Below are positions 1-9,400 of a stretch of 64,000 nucleotides of DNA, in pieces. The notes under the pieces are model-generated. The model made no database searches and was not told the DNA's origin. It saw only the letters and a program-made list of their open reading frames with translations. A program made the translations under genes and the position numbers. The stretch is taken from contig CAJNDS010000442.1 of NCBI GenBank assembly GCA_905221605.1, positions 62,001-126,000 on the forward strand. The letters are read 5' to 3'. The first letter of the stretch is position 1; each line of letters opens with the position of its first letter. The DNA is from Symbiodinium natans. Taxonomy: Eukaryota; Sar; Dinophyceae; Suessiales; Symbiodiniaceae.

Positions 1-182
1 AGGCTGAAGACATCTGCTTGGGAAGGGGATTGGCAAAACGTCTCGGGCAAGGTGACAAAATTTTGACCAAGGGGGAAAACACGGGTTGTCGGGGAGAGGG
101 ACGACTCGGACAAGTGCGGAGGGAACAGGTTATCCCTGGAATCCAAAACCTCCAGCGCCCTACAAGCCCCAAACCCAGCTCC
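1..182 (-). CDS. Probable N-terminal start of ORF2, partial
   Basis: After the ORF1 stop at 183 one minus-strand frame stays open to the window edge and reads as an acidic, Ser/Pro-rich peptide. The full LINE has its ORF2 in the corresponding place, 36 nt after its ORF1, with a similarly disordered N-terminus. No catalytic motif is visible because only about 60 codons are present. The call rests on position and composition only. Confidence 0.3.
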
Positions 183-1058
183 CTAACCCGTTTGCGATGC
201 CTGACCCGGGGCCTGGCCCCCCACCGTTCCCCCTGGCGGGGTTCGGCTTCGGCCTCGTGCTGCGAGGTCAGGCATCACCGCGGCCTGCGAGGGTGGCAGA
301 CCCGGGGGAAGGCCTGGATCGGCCTGCATGCGTCTGCGCTTGGCTTCATCGGACTTAAGAGCTTCCAGCTTCCTCTTTTGCTCCTCGGTAAGGCTGGCCT
401 CTTGCATGCCCAATGCCTGCAGGACAGATTCCACTCCATTGTTGACCTCTTCCGCGCAATGCTTGACCACCTTGTCTTCATATTCCTTGGTGGTCTTTGC
501 GACTTCAACCTTTGCCTCCTCAATGGCATTCTGGATGTCCTGCATCTTGTGAAGCATTGCTCGCAAATTGTCCTTTGCTGTGTCGATCTCCTCCTGCAGT
601 CTCAGTTTTCTCTGGCCCAGATCACGGAGCTGGCCCACCGAGCTGCGAAGAACATCCCCGGCCTCCTTGCCCTCCTGGCGAGGGTCCGGGGTTGGGGTAG
701 CCGGCAGGGCGTCCACGATGACCTGGGGAAGGTCGCCAACATGCTGCTGCAGGAGAGCAACAAGATCCACATCCTCTGTGCGAGCCGGCTTGGCTTCAAA
801 CCCTGCTTCCTTCAGCTGCACGCAGGCCTCTTCAGGAAGGGTATCCCAAACCTTTCGCAAGCAGTCATGAACCTTGTTGGTCTTGGGCTTGCGAGGTCGG
901 GGTTTCGGCTCCGGCTTGGACCAGATCTTCGGGGTGGGCACATCCGTTGGCCACTTAGTTCCACACCACTGACACTTGGGGAACTTGGGCACCTTTGCCG
1001 CGAAGATCCAGCTGGCCGGGCCACACTTCTTGCAAACGTGATAACGTCCACCAGCCAT
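183..1058 (-). CDS. LINE ORF1: zinc-ribbon and coiled-coil nucleic-acid-binding protein
   Basis: Starting at the ATG at 1058 (MAGGRYHVCKKC), the protein has a zinc ribbon with Cys 9, 12, 29 and 32 and then a Pro/Lys-rich linker. A domain around WDTLPEEA...AGFEA follows, then a long Glu/Lys/Gln-rich coiled coil, and a Pro/Gly/Arg-rich tail with SRTPPGG. It is clearly homologous, in the same domain order, to ORF1 at 11579-12751 (shared TWP/TKWP after the ribbon, AGF motif, HVGDLP/HIGDLP, LRSLGHRK-like LRDLGQRK, PPGLPP/PPGLGG). ORF1 proteins of LINEs typically form RNP particles with the element RNA; that role is inferred. The frame stays open upstream to 1178, but the ribbon next to the ATG makes 1058 the better start. 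Confidence 0.75.
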   Translation of the reverse strand: MAGGRYHVCKKCGPASWIFAAKVPKFPKCQWCGTKWPTDVPTPKIWSKPEPKPRPRKPKTNKVHDCLRKVWDTLPEEACVQLKEAGFEAKPARTEDVDLVALLQQHVGDLPQVIVDALPATPTPDPRQEGKEAGDVLRSSVGQLRDLGQRKLRLQEEIDTAKDNLRAMLHKMQDIQNAIEEAKVEVAKTTKEYEDKVVKHCAEEVNNGVESVLQALGMQEASLTEEQKRKLEALKSDEAKRRRMQADPGLPPGLPPSQAAVMPDLAARGRSRTPPGGTVGGQAPGQASQTG

Positions 1059-1096
1059 GGTGACTGCGAGCAGGCCCCGAGCCCGAAAGGCTGGGC

Positions 1097-1444
1097 TCAG
1101 ATGTTGGACTTGTTGAGGTCGGCACACCACCTCTGCCGGCGAGCCTCCGACAAAAGTTTCCCGGCGTCGGCAATCCAATCGTTCCGGGTCTTGGACCAGC
1201 GAGCCAAAGCACGGAGTTGGTTTGTGACCCTCTGCCCCGGCGTGAGGTCGCGGGCACTGGGCTGTTCCTCAAACTCGGCTTGCAAATAGGACCTGATCGA
1301 GTCCTCCAAGGGCGCCCTCTCGGCTACCCCAAAGCGCTGCACCTCAGGGGTGCGGGATCGCTCTCTGCCCGCCGTGGGTTTGGAGGACCACAGCCCTAAG
1401 GCCGGGAGAAAACAGGCCCGAGCCCTGAGGCTGGGTGAGTGCAA
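1097..1444 (-). CDS. Short ORF upstream of ORF1 (ORF0-like)
   Basis: This 115-codon frame ends 38 nt before the ORF1 ATG at 1058. From about residue 30 it reads like real protein: acidic/Arg-rich, with LEDSIRSYLQAEFEEQ and ALARWSKTRNDWIADAGKLL. I recognise no family. The complete LINE at 12986-4210 has only about 235 nt before ORF1 and no equivalent, so this would be specific to this subfamily. It could also be a chance frame in GC-rich DNA. Confidence 0.4.
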   Translation of the reverse strand: MHSPSLRARACFLPALGLWSSKPTAGRERSRTPEVQRFGVAERAPLEDSIRSYLQAEFEEQPSARDLTPGQRVTNQLRALARWSKTRNDWIADAGKLLSEARRQRWCADLNKSNI

Positions 1445-1604
1445 TGCAACCGCAGCCCTGAGGCTGGGTGAGTGCTATGCAGCGAAAGGCCGAAAACAAA
1501 GGGGGGCCTGGTACCTTAACCCAGTTGAGGCCCAGAACCCGGTTCACAGCTACTCGCTCAGCTACTTGTGCACCCCACCGGGGTTTGAGCAGAAACTTGA
1601 GCCA

Positions 1605-1617
1605 GCGTAAACTTTTC
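1605..1617 (-). repeat. 13-bp junction word / target-site duplication (copy 1)
   Basis: GAAAAGTTTACGC on the minus strand lies exactly between the 3' tail of unit A and the SL head of the next element. The same word occurs at every junction of the chain and inside the intact copia-1 LTR. Confidence 0.8.
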
Positions 1618-4196
1618 TTCTCAGAGCGCGAAGCGCGGCCGCCGAAACGGCAATCCTAAGAAACCCGGGTGGCTACCTTGAGCCAGGCCTGGGGGAAAAG
1701 GGTTTTGACACCTACAGCCTACACACCCACAGTCGTTGTGACTAGGCGTGCTTGCCTACGGCACTGCTGACCCGGGCGCTTTCCAGGCCGGTGCTGAGCC
1801 CAAAATCCCACAGGAAAAATGAGGTGAGAAAAGAAAGCCTTGGTCACTGCAGGCTACAGGACCTATGCCATCACATGGAGGGACTCTGAATGGTCAACCC
1901 CCAGCGTCTTCAACTTGGAACTGCACTATACAGGGCTAGGCCTCCTGTGTTGCTGCCCCGCCCCAATGCACTTGGCAGGGAGGAGAACCCCCAAGGCCTG
2001 GGGGCGGGGGGCCTTCAGCTCACCTTCTCTGGGCTGGACGTTAACTGGCGCAGCAGGGTTTTGTCCCCTCAATTTGTAGTTAAGCGCGGGGACCACGCAC
2101 TCCCCCCAATTTTAGGCGCAGGGAGCGACGCTTTCCCATCGACTATGGAGGCGCTGGGAACGACGCCCCAAAACCCTGCTGCAACGAGGTGGCCCCTGCG
2201 TTCTCGCTCTTACTAACAGGGGCCAGAGCACCCATGCCGCAGCAGCTCTGGGCACTCGGCTACCTCTACCAACCAAAATCCACCCCATTGACGGGCAGTG
2301 GAGTGGCGCACTGCCCTTGCATTCTTAAACACAGGCAGCAGAGTGGCCATAAAGGCCCCCTGTCTGCCAAAATTACCTCCAAACGGGGAGGGAAAACCAC
2401 CCCAAAGACGGGGAAAGGAGTGGAAGTACTGCCCTCGCGTGCATGCCACGGGCAGCAGAGTGGCCATCAAGGCCACATGTTGGCCAAACTTACCTCCAGC
2501 CGGGGAGGAAGAGCCAGCGTCCAGGCCCTGCAATGTACGTTCGACTCGATGTTGAAGATCTTTGGTGCGGGCGGGCCAAATTCAATGATTTTGTGCAGAA
2601 AAGGAAATTTGACCAAAAAGCCTTGGCGATTTCCTATACCAGCAACGTAATGTTGCTATTTGGCCCTGCAATGCACGCTCGACTCGATGTCGAAGATCTT
2701 TGATGCTGGCGGGCCAACTTCAATGATTTTGTGCAGAAAAGGAAAGTTGGCCAAACTTCTTGGCGAATTCCTATACCAGCAACATCATGTTGCTATTTGG
2801 GGCTCAGCGTGTCATCCTAAACCCCAAAATAGCAGGAACGACTTGTTTGGCAGTAAAAGGACAGAAAACGGTGCCTGGACTGTAATGAATGGGTCTGCGC
2901 GAAGACAGAGAAGCGCGCACTGCCTTTGCACTGTGGCTGGGAAAGGCCCCCGGCGAAGTGGGCCGGTATACGCTCTCAAAGGTGACCTTAAACCCAACCA
3001 ACCACCCTGGGCAACTGCAAGATCCAAACCTAGGTGACTGCGCGTCAAGGCCGGTGCTAAGCCCTCAAACTAAGCGCGAGGGCAAACGCACCCCTCCACA
3101 CGCGCAGGTGTCGACGCTCCCCTCAACAAGCGCGGGAACCACGCCACACCAGCCATGAAACACACCCACTGTTGCCTTGGCTTGCAGCACAGGCAGGACC
3201 CACGGTCTGGACACTCCTGGGTACCTGCATGCCCGAAACTATAAAAAACAACAAGTAAGAGGAGGATCCCACACTTGGTTCTGCCAACGCCAAGCGATAG
3301 GGAGGCAAGAGCCCGTAGCAACTCCTGCACTTGTTCCAAAACCCTGCACAGGTGGCAGGGCTGGCCCCCCAACTCAAGGACGTAACTGCATGGCCCTTTA
3401 GTGGAGGACCTGGGCGCTGAGGAAGATCCTCCCAGAGGCTGGAGAGATGAGTGCTTCCTGCATGTCCAGAGTGCATAGCGCCTGAGTTGATGCACAAAAT
3501 TTCAGTAATTATGGTACTGGTATAGCCAGAGGTGGCAGCACACGTGTGGCCCACACATAGTAACCTCAACAACACCCTAAACCCTCCCAAAGAAGCCAAG
3601 GGACCCCCTAAGGAGCCTCAACCACACAGGATGGTCCCCACGCTTGCCACCAAACTTGCCAGCGCCAAGCATGCATGCAATCCTAAACCCAAGACACAAC
3701 CAAAAGTGACCATTGGCGAAGACCTTGCCCCCATCTGCTCTCCTGCCAGTGGGCGGCATGATCTCAGGAATGCAGCGGCATGCATGACTGCAAGCAGTGC
3801 AAAGTGGCAAAGGACAACAAAAGCAAAACTTTGGGGAAAGTGCAGTTAGTTTAGGGGCACCAGCGGTGGTGCTTCTTCAAACTCAAGCTTTCCTGGAGGT
3901 GAGCCCCCACCGATAGAATGCCCCCCGCTCCGGAACTTGCGTCCCGCCGGCTGGGACTGGCCTAGGATGCATCGCACCCTTGCAACGGAGGCGAACCCCC
4001 GACGGTGAGCAGCGGTTCCTGACTGTGGAGACAAAGGGAGGCGAACACCCTAAGCTCAGCCATGGCACAAGTTGGACAAGCTGGGATTCGACCACGGGCC
4101 TGTTCCCCCACGCAGATTTGGGCCCCAGGGCTCGTTGACAACTACCAACTCGCTACCAAAGGCACCCCACCGGGGTTGAGCCGAAAGCTTGAGCCA
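1618..4196 (-). mobile_element. Non-autonomous 2.6-kb SL-headed unit, copy A
   Basis: Reading from 4196 leftwards it starts with TGGCTCAAG, then CTTTCGGCTCAA and CCCCGGTGGGGTG, and ends at 1618 with the two-hairpin tail. It is an inverted copy of units B (42988-45574) and C (45588-48181), with only scattered differences. No frame is shared by all copies: the small ORF starting MAELRVFASL near the head is shifted by a one-base T-run difference in this copy, so the unit looks non-coding. Inside are diverged internal duplications: two blocks beginning with a CAATG-rich segment near 2525 and 2665, and two GGCAGCAGAGTGGCCAT blocks near 2334 and 2453. Head and tail match the LINE, so it was probably moved by LINE enzymes. 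Confidence 0.8.
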
Positions 4197-4209
4197 GCGT
4201 AAACTTTTC
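4197..4209 (-). repeat. 13-bp junction word / target-site duplication (copy 2)
   Basis: GAAAAGTTTACGC separates the LINE 3' end (4210) from the SL head of unit A (4196). It is identical to the copies at 1605 and 12987. Confidence 0.8.
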
Positions 4210-4248
4210 TTCTCGGAGCGCGAGGCGCGGCCGCCGAAACGGCAATTC
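4210..4248 (-). other. Conserved two-hairpin 3' tail of the LINE
   Basis: On the minus strand the tail contains GCCGTTTCGGC and GCGCCTCGCGC, each a 4-bp GC stem with a 3-base loop, followed by TCCGAGAA and then the target duplication. The same tail ends unit A (1656-1618), the truncated LINE (to 42974), unit B (to 45574) and unit C (to 48181), with loop changes CTC/TTC and intact stems. Upstream of it the LINE and unit sequences are unrelated. This is what one expects of a 3' recognition signal shared by a LINE and its parasite. Confidence 0.7.
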
Positions 4249-4712
4249 CTAAACCGTCCTTGGGTTTTCCACCTTTGGTGGAGGAGCCTAAAACTTCTAC
4301 CACACTTACTCCTCACTTTGGAGGGTTTGTTCAAGACCTCTTTGGGCCGTTGCCCTACGAGCCCTTCAAGAGGTGCCCTGCTTTCTCCCCCCTAAAGGGT
4401 GGGTAAGTGTGGTGGTGGTTGTCGTGTAGGCCCATACTCCCCAAGGTGGGTGAGTGAAAACAGGCAGAGGCCATTCCGGGCTGGTTTGGGGCATCCCTGC
4501 CGGGAAGTTGTGCAAACACCACTGTAGAGTGGACGAGGGCCTAAAGAAAGCTGCCGCTACCCTACTCCTCTCTTTGGAGGGTGAGCTGGACTACACAGGA
4601 CTGTACAGGTGCAGGCCCTGCAAGAGGTGCCCTGCTCCCCCCTTTTCGGGTGGTGCGTAGGCCCCCGCTTGTGGTGTGCACAGGTGGGGTCTAGCCCCCC
4701 TTCCCGGTGGGT
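4249..4712 (-). other. LINE 3' untranslated region
   Basis: The stretch between the ORF3 stop and the tail holds no ORF that I can support. About 240 nt of it are found again, on the other strand, at 42739-42974. It contains short GGTGGG/CCCACC-type repeats and CCTCTTGAAGGGC-like words. Confidence 0.6.
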
Positions 4713-6026
4713 TTACGCCTCAAGGTCTTCAATTGAGGCGAAGCACCAATCCCCGTTGCTGTTGACTCCATTGACCGTCATCGGGAGGCACAGGTTCAGC
4801 GAGGGACTAGGGATGATGACCCCTTGACGGACCAAAGTCCCAAGAACCTCCTTCCCCCCCTCTGTGGCAAGGAGGCGCTGCCTGAAGGCGATGGCGAGTC
4901 GCCGCGGGCTAGCATGGTCCGTGCGGACGATGCCTCTGGCCCATGACGCTACCTCGGGGGTGGTGGCTTCGATCCATCCCCACCATGAGGCAATGCGCAC
5001 GCGTTGGGGAAAACCAAGCGGGGCATCTTGGAACGCCCAACCCCCACAATCTAGGGCCACGATTTCTGCGGGCCCTTGATCGGGCCCGTGTGGATTGGGG
5101 GGACGCACCCCCCAATTCTTTTTGTTCAGGTCCCTGACCCAAATGCCGGCACCCACAAGGGCTGTTAGGACCATGAACATGTGCAAGACCTGGAGGTTGG
5201 AAGGCTGGTCAGGCAACAGCGTGAGACGCTCAACCTCCAAGACCTCAATCTCCAGGGTCTTAAAGTCTCGGATGGTGAGCTGCCCCGTCCCCACCATCCT
5301 GGTTTGAGTGGCACATAACCCTGGGAGCCGTTGCCCAATTGTTTGTTCAATCCCATGGTGGCTAGGCTCTGCTTTGAGAGCAATCTTCCACACCTTGCCG
5401 TCTGAGGTGGGTGAGGTGTACACTGCTCGCGTTCCCCCTATGCCCAGGAGGTTGGAACCCTTGAAGGTTGGGAAGCAATCCAACCACAAGGTTGGGCCGA
5501 GGTTAGACAGCCAGAAGTCACGGTTGTTGCTGCGGCGAACCCGGTCAACCGTGAGGTGGAGGCTGTCTGCCTGGAAAGGCCAAGGTGGAAGAGGTGCCGC
5601 CTCTCCAGACGACTCTCCGGAGCTAAACTCCTCGGTTGTCTCCTGTTTGACTGGCATTGGGTCGGTGTCTGGCCTCTCCCCCCTCGGCAGGTGGGGTTGG
5701 GCTCGGCTCAGGTTGGTGCCGCGGTGGGTCGGGTGAGGCTCGTCGAAGCTCCGTCGAGTGCGAAGACTGCGAGGGGGACTCCGCAGCTGGTGATTCTGCA
5801 TCAGTCCCCTCTTGGCGCGGTGTTCGGCTGCGGCTCGTTGAGGGACTTCTTTCTGCTGGAGCTCGCCGTCTGACGGGGGGAGGTGTGGGTGGTCTGGCGT
5901 GACCCCTTTCCTCTGCCGGGTGTGGGCCAAGTCAAAAAGTTTCTCAGGTGGCTTGCACCAGCTGCAAAGAACGACCAGACCGACCTGTTCGGGCGTTCTT
6001 GCCTTGCCCCTTGGAGGTGGCCACAA
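4713..6026 (-). CDS. LINE ORF3: protein-kinase-like fold with N-terminal CxxC/His cluster
   Basis: Residues are counted from 6026. After a basic N-terminus comes LCSWC (Cys 21, 24) with His residues at 35, 46 and 48, a possible zinc site; then a disordered Ser/Glu-rich linker; then a domain with kinase hallmarks in the right order and spacing. These are a glycine-rich loop LGIGGTRAVY (194-203), the VAIK-like VWKIAL (Lys 214), acidic residues near 260, a catalytic-loop-like WVRDLNKKNWGVR (Asp 299, Asn 304) and a DFG-like ALDCGGW (Asp 326). Protein kinases and aminoglycoside-type kinases share this pattern. Targets are unknown. The frame is open to 6209 but lacks an ATG. An ATG at 6207 in the neighbouring frame opens a Gly/Lys-rich leader, and a one-base change in the 10-C run at 6135-6144 would join the two. 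It lies between ORF2 and the LINE tail with no junction word, so it belongs to the LINE. Confidence 0.7.
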   Translation of the reverse strand: MWPPPRGKARTPEQVGLVVLCSWCKPPEKLFDLAHTRQRKGVTPDHPHLPPSDGELQQKEVPQRAAAEHRAKRGLMQNHQLRSPPRSLRTRRSFDEPHPTHRGTNLSRAQPHLPRGERPDTDPMPVKQETTEEFSSGESSGEAAPLPPWPFQADSLHLTVDRVRRSNNRDFWLSNLGPTLWLDCFPTFKGSNLLGIGGTRAVYTSPTSDGKVWKIALKAEPSHHGIEQTIGQRLPGLCATQTRMVGTGQLTIRDFKTLEIEVLEVERLTLLPDQPSNLQVLHMFMVLTALVGAGIWVRDLNKKNWGVRPPNPHGPDQGPAEIVALDCGGWAFQDAPLGFPQRVRIASWWGWIEATTPEVASWARGIVRTDHASPRRLAIAFRQRLLATEGGKEVLGTLVRQGVIIPSPSLNLCLPMTVNGVNSNGDWCFASIEDLEA

Positions 6027-6209
6027 ACCCAGCTGCTTAAGGCGATCTCTGTCCTTCTTGGAAGGTCGCTTGAAGGGGATCTCGCCTTTGCCTCCAGGAG
6101 GATGGCCCCCTTTGCCTGCTCCGGGAGGTTGGTTCCCCCCCCCCTTTACCTTTGCCTTCGCCTTGAGGAGGCTGCGCCCCCTTTCCTTTGCCCTGGCCCC
6201 ATCCCATAT

Positions 6210-6409
6210 CTACAGGTTCTAAGGTAGCTAAACTGCCCTAGGGCTGCTACCTGTGTTTGAGACCAGCGGCTGCAGTGTGGGGATCTTGCTCAATTCGGGA
6301 GGTGAGGGCTGGGCAAGTGGAAATCAGGCAGGTGCAAAGGTACTGAAAGGGTAATTTTACGCAAGACACTACAACATGCTGATTTCACATTGTTCAATCC
6401 CGGAAATTA
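6210..6409 (-). other. ORF2-ORF3 spacer of the LINE
   Basis: About 200 nt without a supported ORF. I see no SL relic or GAAAAGTTTACGC word here, so there is no sign that ORF3 came in as a separate insertion. Confidence 0.5.
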
Positions 6410-9400
6410 CTATCCTTTTCTTGGGCCCCCAAAGAAGGTGGCGACTGACGGCGTACCCTGGGCTGCTCTATTGAGTTTAAGGGCATGCGTTGGGGGCCTC
6501 TTATTCGGGGCGTGTAGGCAGGGTCTTTCAAGAGGGCCATGGGTTAACCCCCCAACACTTTGAGTGCTACTGCATGTTGTGCACACCCATCGGTTCCCTT
6601 CATTCACCATAACGTGGGACGCGTGCCACGTCCATGTCGGGGAGGGAACGCTGTCCGGATGACCCTTGCAGTGGTTATGGGTCTTTCGGTTGAATGTGTC
6701 TTTGGTGTCAACTTGTTGAATCCACAAACCGCAATTTTCACATTTGATTTGTAAATTGTTAACGGTGTTCCGGGTGATAACAAAGGTGTGACCTTTAACG
6801 TCCAGGGTGCCTTGCACCAAGCCTGCCAAAATTTGCTTTTTGTTAAGGCTCCCTGTTTCTTCAGGTCGTGCTGTGGTAACGTCACCCCCTGGAATGCCAT
6901 CCGCCGGATTCACGGCGGGGGGATCCGGGTCTGTGGAGGCTTGGTTGCCCCGCGGATTTTTCCGGCGTTTCTTCCATCGGTTTTTGGAGAAGGTGGATTG
7001 GTTTGAGGAGGAGCTGCTGGAGGGAGGATTGGCCGGCTCTTCCTGGGGTTGATCTTTAGGGAATACAACTTGCGGGCCATCCTTCTTTCCTCCCTCAAGC
7101 AAGGAGAGGAGCCGGCGTCCTAAAAAGCCGGCCACATCGGTAGCCAGTTTGTCATTTTTTTGCAGCCTTTCTGCACGCTCAGTGCTGTAGAGGGCTTTGG
7201 CATGTCTGGACACCAATGCATCAACCTCAGCATTGATGTTGCGCCGCCATTCTTGCCCTTCCCCCATTTTTGCCTTAAATTCCTCACATCCCAAATGGGA
7301 TGGGACCCATGTAAGGCGAAGCTCATGGGTGGGCGCAGTACCAAAAATGTCTTGGTGTGCTCCTCCCCCCGTAGGGCCCCTCCTGGCACGCGCAACGGCC
7401 CCTTTGCAATCACTGGTGACGTCTGTCCCTTCTGGAAGGAGAAGGGCCGCTTGTTGGATGGCCTTAGCCTCCCCTCGGTATACTGACTGCTCATTACCAA
7501 GGAGACCAGCAATGGACCCAATTTGCTTGGGCGTGTCCCCACACCATTCATAGACTATCAACCCCCACACCACGGTTTGAAGCCGATGGTCAGTGGTGGG
7601 GCCACCACTGGCGTCAGTGGCCGCGAAAGCGCCTTTAGGGATTTGGTCTGGATTGCGGAGGACTCCCTGGACTTCCAGAATGGAATCTCCGGAGGGCATT
7701 TCCCTGGGAAGGTTGGGCATGAGCCCAAAATTCCACAGACAATCGGTGGATTGATGCTCCGGGTAATCTTCCCACCATCTAGGCGGTTGTTCACCATGCT
7801 TTTTCCACCATTTGCATTCCCAGAGTACATGCTTCTTGGTGGCTGGTAGGTTGCATAGGGAACACGTGGCTGTTGGAGACGCCTTGACGGCACCTTGCCA
7901 CAACGCTTGAAGCGCCGCCTTTTCCTGCTTGTTGGCTTGTTTGAGGAGTCTTCTGGGGGTTGTCCAGTCCGGTCCTGTCTCTAATCCTTTGCCACCATCT
8001 GATTGAGCGATGCGGCGATGTCGCCTGGTGTCAATTAGATGTTTTAGCTGGAAAAGAAGTCTATGGAAGTCAGGTCCCTGACGGATGTCAAGAATGGCGC
8101 CTTCAACGCGCCACTTGCTGAGGCTGATAGCCTCCCACCCCAACTCTTGAAGGTAGCACCAGGCGGCTCCAAGCGGTCCAGCCGCCCTTTTCCAGGGATG
8201 TTCAGCTTCGCTCAGCCATTGCCCGAGTTTGTCCCAGCTCTGGTGCAATCTGCCAATGTCCCTGTCGGGCCAGCTGAGAAGAAGCCGCCGTACCGCCTTG
8301 AAATGCTGTGACATGATGGTGTAGGCTGGGTCTACAACTTTGTTCGAGTGGAACTCAAGGGCTGAGTCAGTGCTGGCAAGCGTGGGTCGGCCCAAGGCCG
8401 CAGCAAGCAAACTTCTGAACCATTTGCGCCGTTTAGGCGCTACCCCAACCCCTTCATGCCCATACAAGGCGGAGGACCGGATGGAACCGTTGAAGAGTCT
8501 AACCCGGATGCTAGTGCTTTTGACTTGCAGCTTGGTCAATTTCCTGGCACGTTGCCCTCCTTTAGCGTGCCTGCCTTTGGCCACTGTGATTCGCCTCCTC
8601 TGTCCCGCAGCATAATCCAGACCAAGGTCCTTGCCTAAGGTTTTGATGGGGGGTTCATGTTCTCCGAGCAAGGATTGCAGCTCTCTGGCAGAGGCCTTGT
8701 TTGAGCAGATGAAAGCCGTTTTGGTGGTGCTGACCATCAGGCCCTGATTCTCGAGGTCAGCTTTTAGCTCCCTGTAGCACTTGATGGCCTGAGTAGCGAC
8801 TGTCGGCGCATGAGAATCGACAAAGTCTGCTGAGCAGTCGTCCACCCACAAATCGATGTGGTGTACAGGGGAAGCAGAGTGCATCTTCGAGATCGGATCG
8901 TGGAGCACAACTCTGGAAAGAGCAGGGGCGAGCGGGCAACCTGCTATGAGACCTCTGGCAGCTCGGATGGGGCGAGACAGACTCCCCTGCGCTTCTATGT
9001 ATCGGCTGCCTGAGTAAAGGCTCAAAGCTCTTTCAAGTAGAAGCGGGGGAAAGGAGTGTCTGACACCCTGGGCTAGGAGCTGCCAATGTGGGACAGTCTC
9101 ATACAAGGATGTTAGATCTAGGAGAAGTGTAATGGTGTGACGCTTCTCTCTTTTGTTAGTTTCAGCCCTGATTAGGCGGCGGAGGGCCGTGTCAAGGGAG
9201 CTGTTCCCTGCCTTAGCCTGATTCCAGGGGGAGGTAGGGTTGTAACTGTTCTCCCACTCTGTGATAAGATGCCATCTCGCCTTGCAAAATATCCTGTGCA
9301 GGACATGGGTTAACCCAATAGGCCTTTCGGATGTTTCATTTTTGGGGAGCATGGCATACTGTGTGATATCACAGTGCTGCGGAAACTGGGCTTCAATTTC

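Larger units (their letters stand above)
1..1604 (-). mobile_element. Third SL-headed LINE-like element, 5' part, cut by the window edge
   Basis: The element starts at 1604 with the partial spliced-leader end TGGCTCAAG and a second leader-like relic (TTTCTGCTCAAA), followed by CCCCGGTGGGGTG, the same head as on the complete LINE and on units A-C. It is preceded by the 13-bp junction word at 1605-1617. Reading leftwards it carries a possible short first ORF, an ORF1 with zinc ribbon and coiled coil, and what looks like the start of ORF2 at the edge. Its 5' leader (about 550 nt before ORF1) is longer than that of the LINE at 12986, so it is probably a different subfamily. The rest lies outside the window. 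Confidence 0.7.

Noticed and set aside
18-1289. Plus-strand 423-codon open frame
   Set aside because: It is the antisense shadow of the ORF1 homologue at 183-1058, whose zinc ribbon and coiled coil are on the minus strand.
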